Source: Galeopsis tetrahit (taxonomy: Eukaryota > Streptophyta > Magnoliopsida > Lamiales > Lamiaceae). Taken from it: 64,000 bases of DNA. The stretch covers positions 62,063,028-62,127,027 of the forward strand of contig OY776129.1 in NCBI GenBank assembly GCA_963675135.1. Reading direction: 5' to 3'. Within the stretch, counting starts at the first letter, position 1; every line of letters begins with the position of its first letter. The notes below the pieces were generated by a model. It saw only the letters and a list, made by a program, of their open reading frames with translations, was not told the DNA's origin and did no database searches. The translations under genes were made by a program, and so were the position numbers. Shown here piece after piece: positions 12,301 to 22,359 of the stretch.

Positions 12301-15300
12301 TGAGGGATAATTTTGTACATTTTTTTTTATGAAGTAAGAAATGTGTTGAATTGTGTGTATGTGTGGACCCAAAAGTAATGACATTTTGTTTAAAATTGTG
12401 AATGTTGTGAAGGTGGAGTTTATTGAGAAATTTCTACTTTTGGGGTATGAAAGGCATTTTGGAACGTCCGGGAAAAGAAAGTGTGAAAGTTATTTCGGGA
12501 CGAAGGGAGTAATATTCTTATACTATATTCTTTGCAGGGCAGATCGAAGGTCATCAAACAATGTCAAATTTTGTGAATAGTACCTATTGCTAACACAAAG
12601 TGCAATAAAATATAAACACAAAAGAATGCTGTCTGTAAAATGAAGATGTGTATTATTGTGAATAATGTCAGTTATTAATACATAGAGCAGTAAAATATGG
12701 GTTTGGCAAGTGGATTATAATATTTCAAATCTAAATACTTACTGTATTTGTTAATCCGGATTTTGGTATAGGATTTCAAATCCTCTAAAATCATACTCCT
12801 AAATACCCCTATAATACATCTATCTTATTTTTTCAAACACAATTTTCAATACACTATCAATCATTTATCACACACTTTTTAATTATTATCTATCCAACTC
12901 AATACTCTCTCTCTTCCTTTCAACCAATACACAAACATTCAATCATTTCAACCACTACTTTTTACAATATAATAATCCCACAATCATCTACTTTTTTCAA
13001 ATCATACCCTTTCAAATCTTACAATCCTACAAATCCACTCTCAAATATATACAAAATTCAAATACACGTTTTACTTTATTTCAAGTCCACCTTACAGGAT
13101 TTGAAATCCCCTCAAATACATAAACAAACATAGCCAAAGTAAAAAAAAAAAAACTTTTTTTATATGACAGAGAACCTTAATGCTGCAGGGTCCTCAGGGC
13201 CACAACTACCAAACTTGAGGGTTACCACACGCACCTCAATGTGTGGGTCCTAGAGATATCAGTGGTAGTTGCAGCTGAAGAGATTAGAACCCTGGACATT
13301 TAGGTCCCTCTGTCACCACACTAACTGGACTATCCCAAAACAAAGTAGATTATATTTAAATAAAGAATTGTATCAGCATGGTCAGATCTTCAATCCATTC
13401 CACTATTTCTGTTTCAATTTTTCTAAATTTAATCTCAATACATATAATGATGGCACGTACAAAGCGTGCCACGGATTGAAGAAAACCAAGTAACTGCATG
13501 TCTAAAATTTCCTACTCCAGTTGGTCCAGATTTGGTGTTGTGAATAATCCTTATACAAAATAGATTTCAAGAAACATAATTGGCAACATAAAAAGTTCGT
13601 TTACTTCTTATCGACTTCAATACTAGCATATAATTTTCTTACTCCGGCATCCTCACCAGATTATCACTCCCACAAGTACTATATAGATGATGATTGAGAT
13701 AACACGTCATATTACAAGGTATAACATTTATGGAATGAGACATGGGCTTATTAACAAGTCAGTGTAAAAGTAAACTTATCAATCATTTATAGCACATGGC
13801 ATAACTATAAAATGGCAACCACATTGAGCTCAGCCCATCGGTCATTGTTTCATAATACTCTGCTTTTTTTTTCTTGCTTGGACACAGTACTTATTGTAAA
13901 ATTGATGAGTTCACATAATCCTCATTGGAAACCTTGAGCTTGTAAACCCCAGCCAGAAGAGGCAAAAGCCGGTTAGAAGGGAAAAGAGTGCATAACTCAA
14001 ATCAGCAATGTACACATACAGATTTACACAAAAGAAAACCAGAAGTTTCAAAATCCATGTTACAGTTAAGCATAAGCCAAAGACTCGAAGCACCCAAAGG
14101 CCATGAGACTGACTACCTAAGCATATCTAAAAGACAGGAACTCAAGTAAAAGTAATTTAAACCTTGGTGATTGATAAAAGAGGCCAAAAAAGACTGCAGC
14201 TGTCTGATACTAGCACCTAGACATTATAGGAAGAGCACACTCAAAAATCTACATGCTCATACAGCTCATCATAGGCAATGAAAAGATATTTTAGTCAGTG
14301 ATTGCAATTTTCATGGTTGACTCATTTTAATTGTTTGGCTAAGTCATTGAGAGTATGTTTGATTTGGGTTTAAAAAAACTGGATTTAGGATTTTGTAATC
14401 TAAACCCAGTTTTACTTTAGGATTTTAAAATCCTGTTTTTTAAATTCAATCCTAAAAATACTTTGAAACCCTACAAATAGTCAACTCTATATAAATATAT
14501 ATAGATCCTATAACACAAAGTTAAATCCTAACCTATTTAAATCTCAAAAAAAAAAAAAAATCATTTCAAATCATTAGGATTTTGCTATCCAGAAGTGTCC
14601 AGCATTTACAGGTTCATAGAAACATCTGTAGACTGTAATCATTCTCACCATTGCAACAACATGCAAATTTACCTTATGATGGGACATAGCATTGTGTTTC
14701 AAATGTAACCAAGGATCGCGCGTTTTCAATCTCATCCAAGGACATCAGGCAAACACAGAACCAACATATGACTGCTGATGATGTCATTCATACAGTTTTT
14801 GTTCACATGCACACAGGACCAAAAAGAATGCAACACCCAAAACCAACCTGTCTTACTTCTAAGGTAAGGTTCAAAAAAGAAAAAGAAAAAGAAATTATGT
14901 AGCTTTCATCCAGCAATTTATCTTACCTTAAGCGAAACATAACTTCATAACAATGCTCCTTTCAAAAAAAAAAAAAACTTCATAACAATGCTTTCAAACA
15001 TATTGAAAAGAGTAGTTCGGTGACAATGTCATCCCCAAAAAAAGGATACCACACAAGGCAACTTCAATACAGCCTAGAAACAAATTGCCAAAACAGTAAA
15101 TGGTATATTGACGGTTAACAATACTCTAACTAAACGTCCCACACGACAAGCAAATAACCAAGGAATGGAAAATTTCAGCACTTAATTTTTATTTAAAAAA
15201 TGAAAAAATGGTATTTCTTCCATATTATTTGGGTATGTCCCGACTTTTTTTCCCAGAAAATATCACAAATCAAGATGCCATGCAGTAAATTAAATTCACA

Positions 15301-15518
15301 TATAAAATCATCCACACAGATCCGAGCAAACACAAAACACACACTCGAATTAACGCTTGAATGCCCTAAATGAAGATTAAAACAGCAAAGACGAAATACT
15401 TAAAACAACGGAAAACAATATTATTGATTGTAAGGAAAAGCTTACCGCTATCGCCTATAAGGAGAAGTTTGATGAGGTAATCGTAATCTGCTCGCGCCCT
15501 CGCCGGTGGTGCGGCCAT
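9348..15518 (-). CDS. RABE1: RABE1/Rab8-type small GTPase, copy A, eight exons, 216 aa
   Basis: Minus-strand exons: 15446-15518, 11866-11938, 11689-11789, 11045-11110, 10504-10601, 9694-9756, 9524-9616, 9348-9431. They total 651 nt and all junctions are GT-AG. The protein starts [15 protein letters not shown] and has the P-loop GDSGVGKS (22-29), DTAGQE (70-75), NKAD (128-131) and ETSAK (157-161). It ends CCGS, a double-cysteine geranylgeranylation signal (C213, C214). The switch I/II text FITTIGIDFKI and the length match plant RABE1 proteins. These cycle GTP/GDP on Golgi-to-plasma-membrane vesicles; that role is family knowledge. Intron 1 is large (3.5 kb) and holds a SINE-like repeat, a Stowaway MITE and a tandem duplication. 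No break is seen. A paralogue lies at 28862-35020; the two proteins differ only at residue 188 (Thr here) and 207 (Leu here). Confidence 0.95.
11948..12640. repeat. About 210-bp tandem duplication in Rab copy A intron 1
   Basis: The block starting AACACAGGGTTAAGG (about 11948) recurs from about 12158, sharing GCGGAAAATATATA, the AGGGCAGATCGAAGGTCA phrase and the TATTGCTAACNCAAAGT phrase in order. The second copy is split by a Stowaway MITE. The paralogous intron near 32515-32670 has only one such block, so the duplication most simply postdates the gene duplication. Confidence 0.85.
12227..12509. mobile_element. Stowaway MITE with visible empty site
   Basis: Ends CTCCCTCATCCCGG and GGGACGAAGGGAG are flanked by TA (12225-12226, 12510-12511). 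The neighbouring tandem copy at about 12008-12027 has the uninterrupted target (GGAAAATATATAATATTC), confirming a precise insertion with TA duplication. Confidence 0.92.
12690..13135. repeat. AT-rich repeat with inverted GGATTTCAAATCC-type motifs
   Basis: The segment has recurring GGATTTCAAATCC and related words on both strands, with TTTGG-like and CAAACATAG-like edges, inside Rab copy A intron 1. It is MITE-like but I could not define clean terminal repeats or a target duplication. Confidence 0.35.
13154..13336 (-). repeat. tRNA-derived SINE-like repeat in Rab copy A intron 1
   Basis: On the minus strand it reads GATAGTCCAGTTAGTGTGG (A-box-like), then AGGGTTCTAATCTC (B-box-like) about 35 nt later, and ends in an A-rich/T-rich tail near 13154. 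This is the layout of plant tRNA-derived SINEs. A diverged version sits at the same intron position in the second Rab gene (about 32788-32960). Confidence 0.5.
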
Positions 15519-15845
15519 TGACCTATCAATCCAATATCTCGGAAAGACCTCGAAATCACCTTGTCACTGCTCAATCTCAGGTGTATAGTAGATTGAACAC
15601 AAATTACGTGCAGATCTGCATCAAATTAGATCATTACACACGTATAGTCGCACACACAAAGATAGAGAGAGAAGAAAAATACTTGCAAATACGTATATGT
15701 ATAGAGATACAATACGATAGGTCAATATTGTAGAAACAGGACAGATTGGCAGCTTTTGTAATTAATAATTTTAGAGAGAGAAAAAAAGAAAACCAGTTGG
15801 GAGACAGGGGGGTTGACAGGTTCGCCGTCCGATGGTTGCTAATAT

Positions 15846-15971
15846 GGGCACCTTCTTTTGTGTGTACGAAATTAGAAAATAATAATTCAATGTATTAATT
15901 TATTTTTAAAAAGAAATAAAGGGTGGTTTTGCCACCTTGCCATCTTTTCAATTTTAACTCAATTTTTATTA
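15846..15971. other. Right edge of Rab duplication and promoter-side spacer
   Basis: Similarity with the second Rab upstream region ends just after GTCCGATGGTTGCTAATAT (about 15846, matching about 35350). The spacer beyond has no gene. Confidence 0.6.
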
Positions 15972-16158
15972 CTTCCTCCGTTCCGCTATAAATGAGATAA
16001 AAAATAGATGGGTATTAGATGAAATATGATAAAATAATAGATAAAGTAGGAGTGATGTGATTGGGAGAGAAAAAATAATATGTCAAAAATGGAATGGGAA
16101 ACTTATAGTGGGACGTCCATAAAAGAAAAGTGGGAAACATATAGTGGAACGGAGGGGG
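15972..16158. mobile_element. Stowaway MITE
   Basis: Ends CTTCCTCCGTTCCGCTATAA and TATAGTGGAACGGAGGGGG are inverted and flanked by TA (15970-15971, 16159-16160). 187 bp, no coding capacity. The right end abuts the poly(T)/poly(A) tail of the LINE remnant. Confidence 0.9.
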
Positions 16159-16160
16159 TA

Positions 16161-17315
16161 TTTTTTTTTTAAGGGTAAAATATCGGATAGATATTACAAA
16201 TACTTATCAGAAGATTCCTGTTTCTATCCACTAGAAAAGACATTTTACCAAAACAATACTCCCAAACTCAATCGTAAGAGAATGGAGCAAATGCTGCTTC
16301 TTGTGCCAAGTTATGGGCCCTCCAATTTCGTGATCTAGGATGATGACGGATGTCGCACACTACGACTCTTGTCTTCCTTTCCCAAATCCTCTCCAACCAT
16401 AGTCCCTCCGGTGTCATAATTTCTTGGCGAAGCTTGATTAAATTCACCGCTTCAAGGCAATCCGAATAAATGTTGATGTTGTCAAATTTTTGCTCAATTG
16501 CCTCGTTTATTCCCTCATAAATAGCAGCCAATTCCGCCCCTAGTACTGATCCCGGGTCTCGAATCTTTGTTGCTTTTTCTCTCAAAATCCTTCCTTCGTT
16601 GTTCTTGATACAGACCCCAACCCCAAATTTTTTAGAAATCAAATTATACGCTGCATCCACTTCTATCGTTGTCCGATTTCCTCCCCCTTCTTGCTGAACG
16701 CGAATTTGATTGTTGGATTTCCTAGCACGAGCTTTCTTATATTCCTGCAAATAATCCAACACCCATTGTATCTCTCTATAGAGATTTTTGTGCTTCTCTT
16801 TTCCTTCCGTATCATGCATCCGTTTGCAGTGTGCATTCCATATTCCCCAAAGAATCATTATAACATTTTCTCCCTCCTCCTTTTGATGATGATGCCATAG
16901 TAGCTCCAAGAATTCCATAGTTCCAAAGTTCTTATCCACATCCACTTTTGTGCCAATTCCTATTTTATTCAACATTTTCTTCACTTTTCTACACCATCTT
17001 AATGCATGAATTGTTGTTGCATTTTTCATTGGACAAAAAGCACATGATGAACTTGGGTCCATATTTCTACGTCTAAGATTAAAGTTAACTGGAATGAAAT
17101 CATTAGCCATTTTCCAACAGAAAATTCTAACCATTGGTGGGACATTCAAACTCCAGATTCTTTTCCAAAATCGTTTCTCCTTTGTCGGGTCAGACGTGGT
17201 TGGTTTTTGTTTCTCCTTCATAGCCTCCATTCGGTCCAGCACGTACCCTGATTTCACGAAGTACACTCCTTTGGCCTCTTTACTCCAGTATTTCACATCC
17301 ATAGAGTCATTTCCC
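16161..17315 (-). pseudogene. LINE 3' remnant: zf-RVT plus RNase H (RVT_3), 344-codon open frame
   Basis: The open frame 16268-17302 (minus) has an N-terminal zf-RVT-like part (WKRIWSLNVPPMVRIFCWKM; C-x2-C near CAFC), then an RNase H-like domain from about residue 215: VDAAYN, ELAAIYEGI with the catalytic-type Glu, IYSDCLEAV with Asp, and a terminal WRAHNLAQEA motif. The zinc motif is imperfect. The 3' end is a poly(A) tail (T run at 16161-16170). The reverse transcriptase and endonuclease are missing, so the element is 5' truncated. The open frame suggests limited age, or a domesticated fragment; the former is likelier. Confidence 0.75.
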
Positions 17316-17335
17316 CCAATTTTTATTATTTTGAT

Positions 17336-17790
17336 TACACATGTTCAAACGATTAAAATCGTCGGTTACGGTTTGATCATTTTATAAACTAAAATCCAAC
17401 TGTAATCAGACTGGTTTTATGGTTACGATTTTGAACCGTCGATTTGGAAATTTTTTCTTTCTTTAAAATAAAAAAAATATGCTCGTCTTTTATTTGTTTT
17501 TCCTCTCTTTTTTTTTAGAAAATAAACTATAACTACAACATAAGAAATGAGAGAGGTTGTTGTGAAAATGATTTGAAACTGAGATATTTATAGAGAAATA
17601 TTAAAAAAATAGAAAAAAGGGGCAAAGTCGTCGGTTTAACTATCGAACGCCAATTTCGATTTTGAATTTCCAAAATCAAGCCTTAATTTTAAAGTTACAG
17701 TTCGATTTTCAAATAAAAAAATCGACGGTTCAACAAATCGGCCGATTTGGCTGGTTCGACCGATTTCAATTTCGATTTTACACATGTCTA
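17336..17790. mobile_element. hAT-like MITE, degenerate
   Basis: Ends TACACATGTTC and ACACATGTCTA are an imperfect inverted pair, with near-identical 8-bp flanks ATTTTGAT (17328-17335) and ATTTTAAT (17791-17798). The interior is rich in TCGGTT/AACCG words typical of this repeat class. Confidence 0.55.
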
Positions 17791-17863
17791 ATTTTAATGT
17801 TCATGTAAATACAAGTATTCATTTGTATGTTAAACAAATGTTGATGTTTTGCAATATATATAA

Positions 17864-17890
17864 CTAGATGAGCATCCACGTATTGCGCGG
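17864..17890 (-). mobile_element. Second Helitron-like 3' terminus
   Basis: On the minus strand a hairpin CCGCG-CAATA-CGTGG (one G-T pair) is followed 12 nt later by CTAG then T, matching Helitron 3' end rules. It lies 388 bp beyond the stronger terminus at 18252. Confidence 0.5.
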
Positions 17891-19018
17891 AATGTTGACA
17901 ATTACATTAAGAAGAAGAAAATAAAATAAGTATTTACTTTTTAAATAAAATGTATGTATCTCATTTCTTGAAGCAATTGGTAATATTAATATAATTACCT
18001 ATTTAATTATAATTAATATTGTGATAGTCAAACTTTCTATATTTTATGAACTCAATACAATCTTAATATATGAAAAAAAAAATCACACAATAATTATGAC
18101 ACATATAAAAATCAACCAATAAAATCATATTTACCAAAATATGTAACTTTTTGAGATAACGACACATAGGCTAAATTAATATAAGAGCGACACGTAAGCA
18201 AAATCAATATAAAGACGACACGTAAGCATTCTAAACTCGCTATTAGTAATACTAGTGTAAGACCCGCGAATTTCGCGGGATTGAAAAAAATATATTATTA
18301 TTTAATAAGATTTTATATAATTACTGTATTTGATAATTCATGTCATCTTCTTCAACAGATTGAATAATTGAATAAGAGAATGTGTTGTTATTTGTGTACG
18401 GTTGTAAGATGTGAGTCTTTGTCTAATAATATTTTCGTATGTGTCTAAGGTATGCAGGTATAACTTGTATTTTAAAATGCTTATAAAATTATAAAAAAAT
18501 AAACATAAGAAATTTAGAACACGACATAGAAAATTAAACTCACTCCAAATGAAGAATAAAACAATGAAATTGAAATTAATATAATTACATGAAGTGATGA
18601 AATATTATTGAGTATACAATATTATTTTTTGTTAGGAGAACAATTATGAACATTAGATATAAATGTGTAGTACTTTGTAGAATAAGAGCATCTTCAATGC
18701 TAGGAAGTCATCCTACGTGGATTCATACTACTTCCCAAAATATGAGGAAGGTAGGGTTGTGGGGCTGATGATGTGGAGCAGGAAGGTGAAATGGGGAAGG
18801 CCTGCTGCTTTATGGGAAGGAGAAAATTGTGAGGAGGGAAGTGATAGAAAAAAATTTGGGTGTGTGTTTCAAAGAGGAAATTTTATTTTTTGTCATGTAA
18901 GTTTAAAAAATTCCAAAATAAATCCTTTAAGTTTCAACTTTACAAAATACGTGTTTTCAATTTTGTCCTTTTTTTTATTCAATTTTAATCCTTTATCTTT
19001 GTAAACAATTAAAATTAA

Positions 19019-19268
19019 GGGTTGGTCTTCTATGGACTCGAGTGCATGTTGTGCACCCTAGTCCATGTTGCACTTTTCAGTTTTACTGACTTACACTTTT
19101 TGGTAAATGGTGTTGCACTTTTCAATTATTAAAGTGTATAATAATATTTTTAGTCATAGTGACTTACACTTTTTAGTAATATTGTGTTGTATTTTTCAGT
19201 TTAATAACATACACATTTCTTTAGAGTAGGGTGCACAACATGCACTCGAGTGCATACTAGACTTTACC
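19019..19268. mobile_element. Mutator-like MITE with 9-bp TSD
   Basis: Arms share a 25-bp perfect inverted core (ACTCGAGTGCATGTTGTGCA and onward), extending imperfectly to ends GGGTTGGTC and GACTTTACC. Flanks are TAAAATTAA on both sides (19010-19018, 19269-19277). The 9-bp duplication suggests Mutator-like origin, but the flank is low complexity, so the class is tentative. Confidence 0.65.
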
Positions 19269-19433
19269 TAAAATTAATTAAAAAATATATGAATCAAACT
19301 TAATTAAATTTATTTAAATAAAATTAGACATGCAATACATTTTTTAATTGACAACATATTAATTTATGGAATAATTAAAACTTCATTTCAATTTTATTTT
19401 TTATAGTGTCAAATTCTATTGTATAGATTATGT

Positions 19434-20418
19434 TGTAAACACAAATTCGTGAATTAAATATAAAAACGCAAAAATGCGAACAATTTTATTTAATTTCGGA
19501 TTAAACCGATGAATATTGCGGGTTACAATCTCTAATTTGTTCCTCTGATTCTCTCTTCTTGAACTTCACTTGGATTTCTTGAGCTTTTGGAGCTGGATCC
19601 GCAGCCGAATCCTTTCCGATCTTGTATTTGGGGCTTTTATAACGTTAATCCAAAGGTTTAGCACCGTATTTTGGATTAAACGCCGAATTTAGGGACTTTT
19701 TGGATGAACGTCGTTGAAGATCGTTCTTGAATTTGGGACTTTGTAACGTTAATCCAAAGGCTTGATGCCGTATTTTGGATTAAACGTTTGATTTTCGGGA
19801 CTTTTCAGGACTTTTTCGGGACTTATTGGGACTTTTCCAATGAAGATCCACGAAGAACTTTGAAGAAACGCTGAATTGAAGAGGTTTAGCACCTTGATCT
19901 CCACTCGAACACTACTTCTTGCCACTTTGCACGAAGAACGCCTTGAAGAAACGCCGAATCGAAGGGGCTTAAACGCCGAATCGAAGGGGCTTAGCACCTT
20001 GATCTCCACTCGAACGCTGCTTCTCGCCGCTTTGCACGAAGAACGCCTTTGAAGCAAGTGGAAGAACACTCTAAAATCTCTGCAGAGAATTTTAGAGCCT
20101 TGAATGCTTCTCCTTTTGTTGATGATCAAAATGAATGAAATGAGGCCTCTATTTATAGGTGTAGGCCTAGAGATATTTGTGCAAGTGGTTAGGGCTTTAA
20201 TTCGAAATTTTGAATTACTTGATGGGCTAAGAATACCCTATTTGGGCTTGATTTGATTTGTTGGACTTTAGAGGCCCATCTTCATTTATGGGACTTTTAG
20301 AGGCCCGTCTTCATTTATCGGACTTTAGAGGCCCGATTTGAATTTGTTGGACTTTAGAGGTCCGACTTGATTTGTTGGGCTTTGGAGGCCCAAATTAATT
20401 AAATTTTGCTTGTCTACA
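19434..20418 (-). repeat. 3' LTR of gag-only retrotransposon (985 bp)
   Basis: It matches 22360-23335 nearly base for base. It carries an extra 24-bp-scale duplication near 19945-19990 (GCCGAATCGAAGGGGCTTA unit repeated) and lacks a 10-bp GGGACTTTTC-type unit found in the other LTR. Confidence 0.95.
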
Positions 20419-20635
20419 AATTGCCCCCTCGCATTTCGTTCACGAGAACATTTGTCTTTGATGTAGACGAATTGCGAATTACTTTCAAATGATTTTCCAC
20501 ATGCGAGCCAGGAGTGACTATTTTTTAACTACTTTTGACAACGTAGGGATTTAATTATTTAACCACTTAAAATGCCTTTAGTGGAGTAAGTTAACAGTTT
20601 AACCACATGTATTTACCTTTGGTGGTTGTCGTACA

Positions 20636-20764
20636 CAGTTTAGACTCGTGCGGACCAGGAGTAATAAGCAGTTTAGTCTCGTGCATCATGGAGCAACAAA
20701 CAGTTTAGGCTCATGCGTTCTTGGAGCAACAAGCAGTTTAGACTCATGCGTTTATGGAGCATAC
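20636..20764 (-). repeat. Four ~33-bp tandem repeats between gag stop and PPT
   Basis: Units start CAGTTTAG at 20636, 20669, 20701 and 20734, each running to a GGAGCAACAA-like phrase. They occupy the short region where pol would otherwise be expected. Confidence 0.85.
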
Positions 20765-20773
20765 TTATTTTCT

Positions 20774-22291
20774 TTACGCGTAATAGCGTTTCAAAAACAT
20801 TTCGTTCATGGGACAAATGTATACGCCGTCTTCAGAAATCAATTTGTAGGTGTCATTTGTGTAAACTTCCTTCATTTGATTATCTTCAACTGTGATGTGA
20901 TTCGTCGTTGTTCCACTTTCTTCTAGCAAGATCTTTCCTTCTTTGGCTAGCTGCATAATTTTGTCTTTAAGTATAAAACAGTCTTGGGTTGGATGTCCTA
21001 CTAATCGATGGTACTTGCAATATTTGGGGTCGTCCGTTCGCCCAGCCTCATCGGGTCGTTTCATTTGTGGTAGTTCAATGAGATCATTATTGATCAAGTC
21101 ATCGAAAATTTCGGGGATGTCTGAGTCTAGAAATGGATATTGCTTTCGTTGCAACTCTTTCAAACTCGTTTTCCTTTGCCCCCACTCTTGAGATAGTTGT
21201 CCTTCAAATCCACTTGTAGTCATGCTCAACTCCATGTCATGAGCCTTTGTAGCCAAATCCTCGAATGAACTTGGTCGAATTGCTTGAAGGATATATCGAA
21301 GACCCCACTGCATTCCTTGGATGCACATCTCGATAGCTGAAGTTTCAGTCAATCTATCCTTACAATTCAAACTTAAATTTCTCCATCGGTTTATGTAATT
21401 TATCACCGATTCCTCCTTTGATTGACGAGTGTTCGTCAATTCAATCATGCTCACCGTTCTACGAGTGCTGTAAAATCGGTTGAGAAATTCCTGCTCCATT
21501 TGCTCCCAACTGTCAATCGAGCTAGCTTCCAAATCGGTATACCAATCAAATGCATTGCCCTTTAAAGAGCGTACAAATTGCTTTACCAAGTGATCTCCGT
21601 AAGTTCCGGCATTGTTGCAAGTCTCTACGAAGTGAGCAATATGCTGCTTTGGGTTGCCTTTGCCATCGAACTGCTGCAACTTTGGAGGTTGATAGCCAGC
21701 TGGCATCTTCAAACCGTCAATCCTTTTCGTGTAAGGCTTGCTGTAGGTAAATGAAGACTTGGGATTTTCCTCCAATTTATCTTTGATTGCCCCAAGTATG
21801 ATTTCTTTCAGTCGGTCAACGGGCACCAAACCATCGGGAGAAACTTGTAAATCCTTAAGAGTTTGGTCAACTTCCATTGGTTGGCGTTCACCAGACGTCT
21901 CAGCACCATGCCCTTCGACTTGCTTTCCTTTATCTACATTGCTCATCAGTTTAGCAATCCGGGCATCTTGTTCGTGGACATGTTTCGTGAGTCCTTCTAT
22001 GGCTCGAGTTAAGCTTGACAATTTCTCCTCAACAGTCGTAGTGTCTGTCGCCATTGCTGAAGCTGTGCTTGAATCTGATGAGCTCGCTGTGGAACGAGTA
22101 GGGGAACATGCTGGATTGTTCTCCTCATTCACAGTGTTGGGTGGTGGACCCTCCGCAGTAGCCTTCTCGGAAGAAGACGATGACTTGGAGCTTCTTGACA
22201 TACTCCTCGTGACTACGTTCACGTCTTCAAAGTCAAGACCAGCTGATCCGGATGCAACACCTCTCTTGATCTTAATCTTGATTGGTGTCAT
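20774..22291 (-). CDS. Retrotransposon Gag protein, 505 aa
   Basis: The open frame extends upstream to 22357 through a TTG in the primer-site region; the first ATG is at 22291 and is preferred. The N-terminal third is Ser/Thr-rich and disordered, with a short coiled-coil-like stretch (EEKLSSLTRAIEGLTKHVHE). The middle has the retrotransposon-gag domain (FVRSLKGNAFDWYTDLE, then LNRFYSTRR and the WRNLSL phrase). Near the C-terminus is a variant knuckle C-x2-H-x4-H-x4-C (CKYHRLVGHPTQDC), as in Tat/Athila-type Gag. The role is capsid formation and RNA packaging (family knowledge). There is no frameshift or readthrough into pol; the frame closes at 20774. Confidence 0.9.
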   Translation of the reverse strand: MTPIKIKIKRGVASGSAGLDFEDVNVVTRSMSRSSKSSSSSEKATAEGPPPNTVNEENNPACSPTRSTASSSDSSTASAMATDTTTVEEKLSSLTRAIEGLTKHVHEQDARIAKLMSNVDKGKQVEGHGAETSGERQPMEVDQTLKDLQVSPDGLVPVDRLKEIILGAIKDKLEENPKSSFTYSKPYTKRIDGLKMPAGYQPPKLQQFDGKGNPKQHIAHFVETCNNAGTYGDHLVKQFVRSLKGNAFDWYTDLEASSIDSWEQMEQEFLNRFYSTRRTVSMIELTNTRQSKEESVINYINRWRNLSLNCKDRLTETSAIEMCIQGMQWGLRYILQAIRPSSFEDLATKAHDMELSMTTSGFEGQLSQEWGQRKTSLKELQRKQYPFLDSDIPEIFDDLINNDLIELPQMKRPDEAGRTDDPKYCKYHRLVGHPTQDCFILKDKIMQLAKEGKILLEESGTTTNHITVEDNQMKEVYTNDTYKLISEDGVYICPMNEMFLKRYYA

Positions 22292-22359
22292 CGTCGAGAC
22301 TTGATTTGCTTGAAGAGTATAGATGAGAGGTAGAGATAGTCCCACTGGGCGTGCCAATT

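Noticed and set aside
14340..14590. Possible MITE with GGATTTTGTAATC-type words in Rab copy A intron 1
   Set aside because: No defined terminal repeats or TSD; low-complexity similarity only.
21759..22304. Plus-strand 181-codon frame opposite the gag gene
   Set aside because: It mirrors the Ser-rich Gag coding strand, has no family-like motif, and the minus frame fully explains the locus.
22292..22357. N-terminal extension of Gag (MARPVGL...)
   Set aside because: It begins at TTG, which overlaps the primer-binding site; the first ATG is at 22291.
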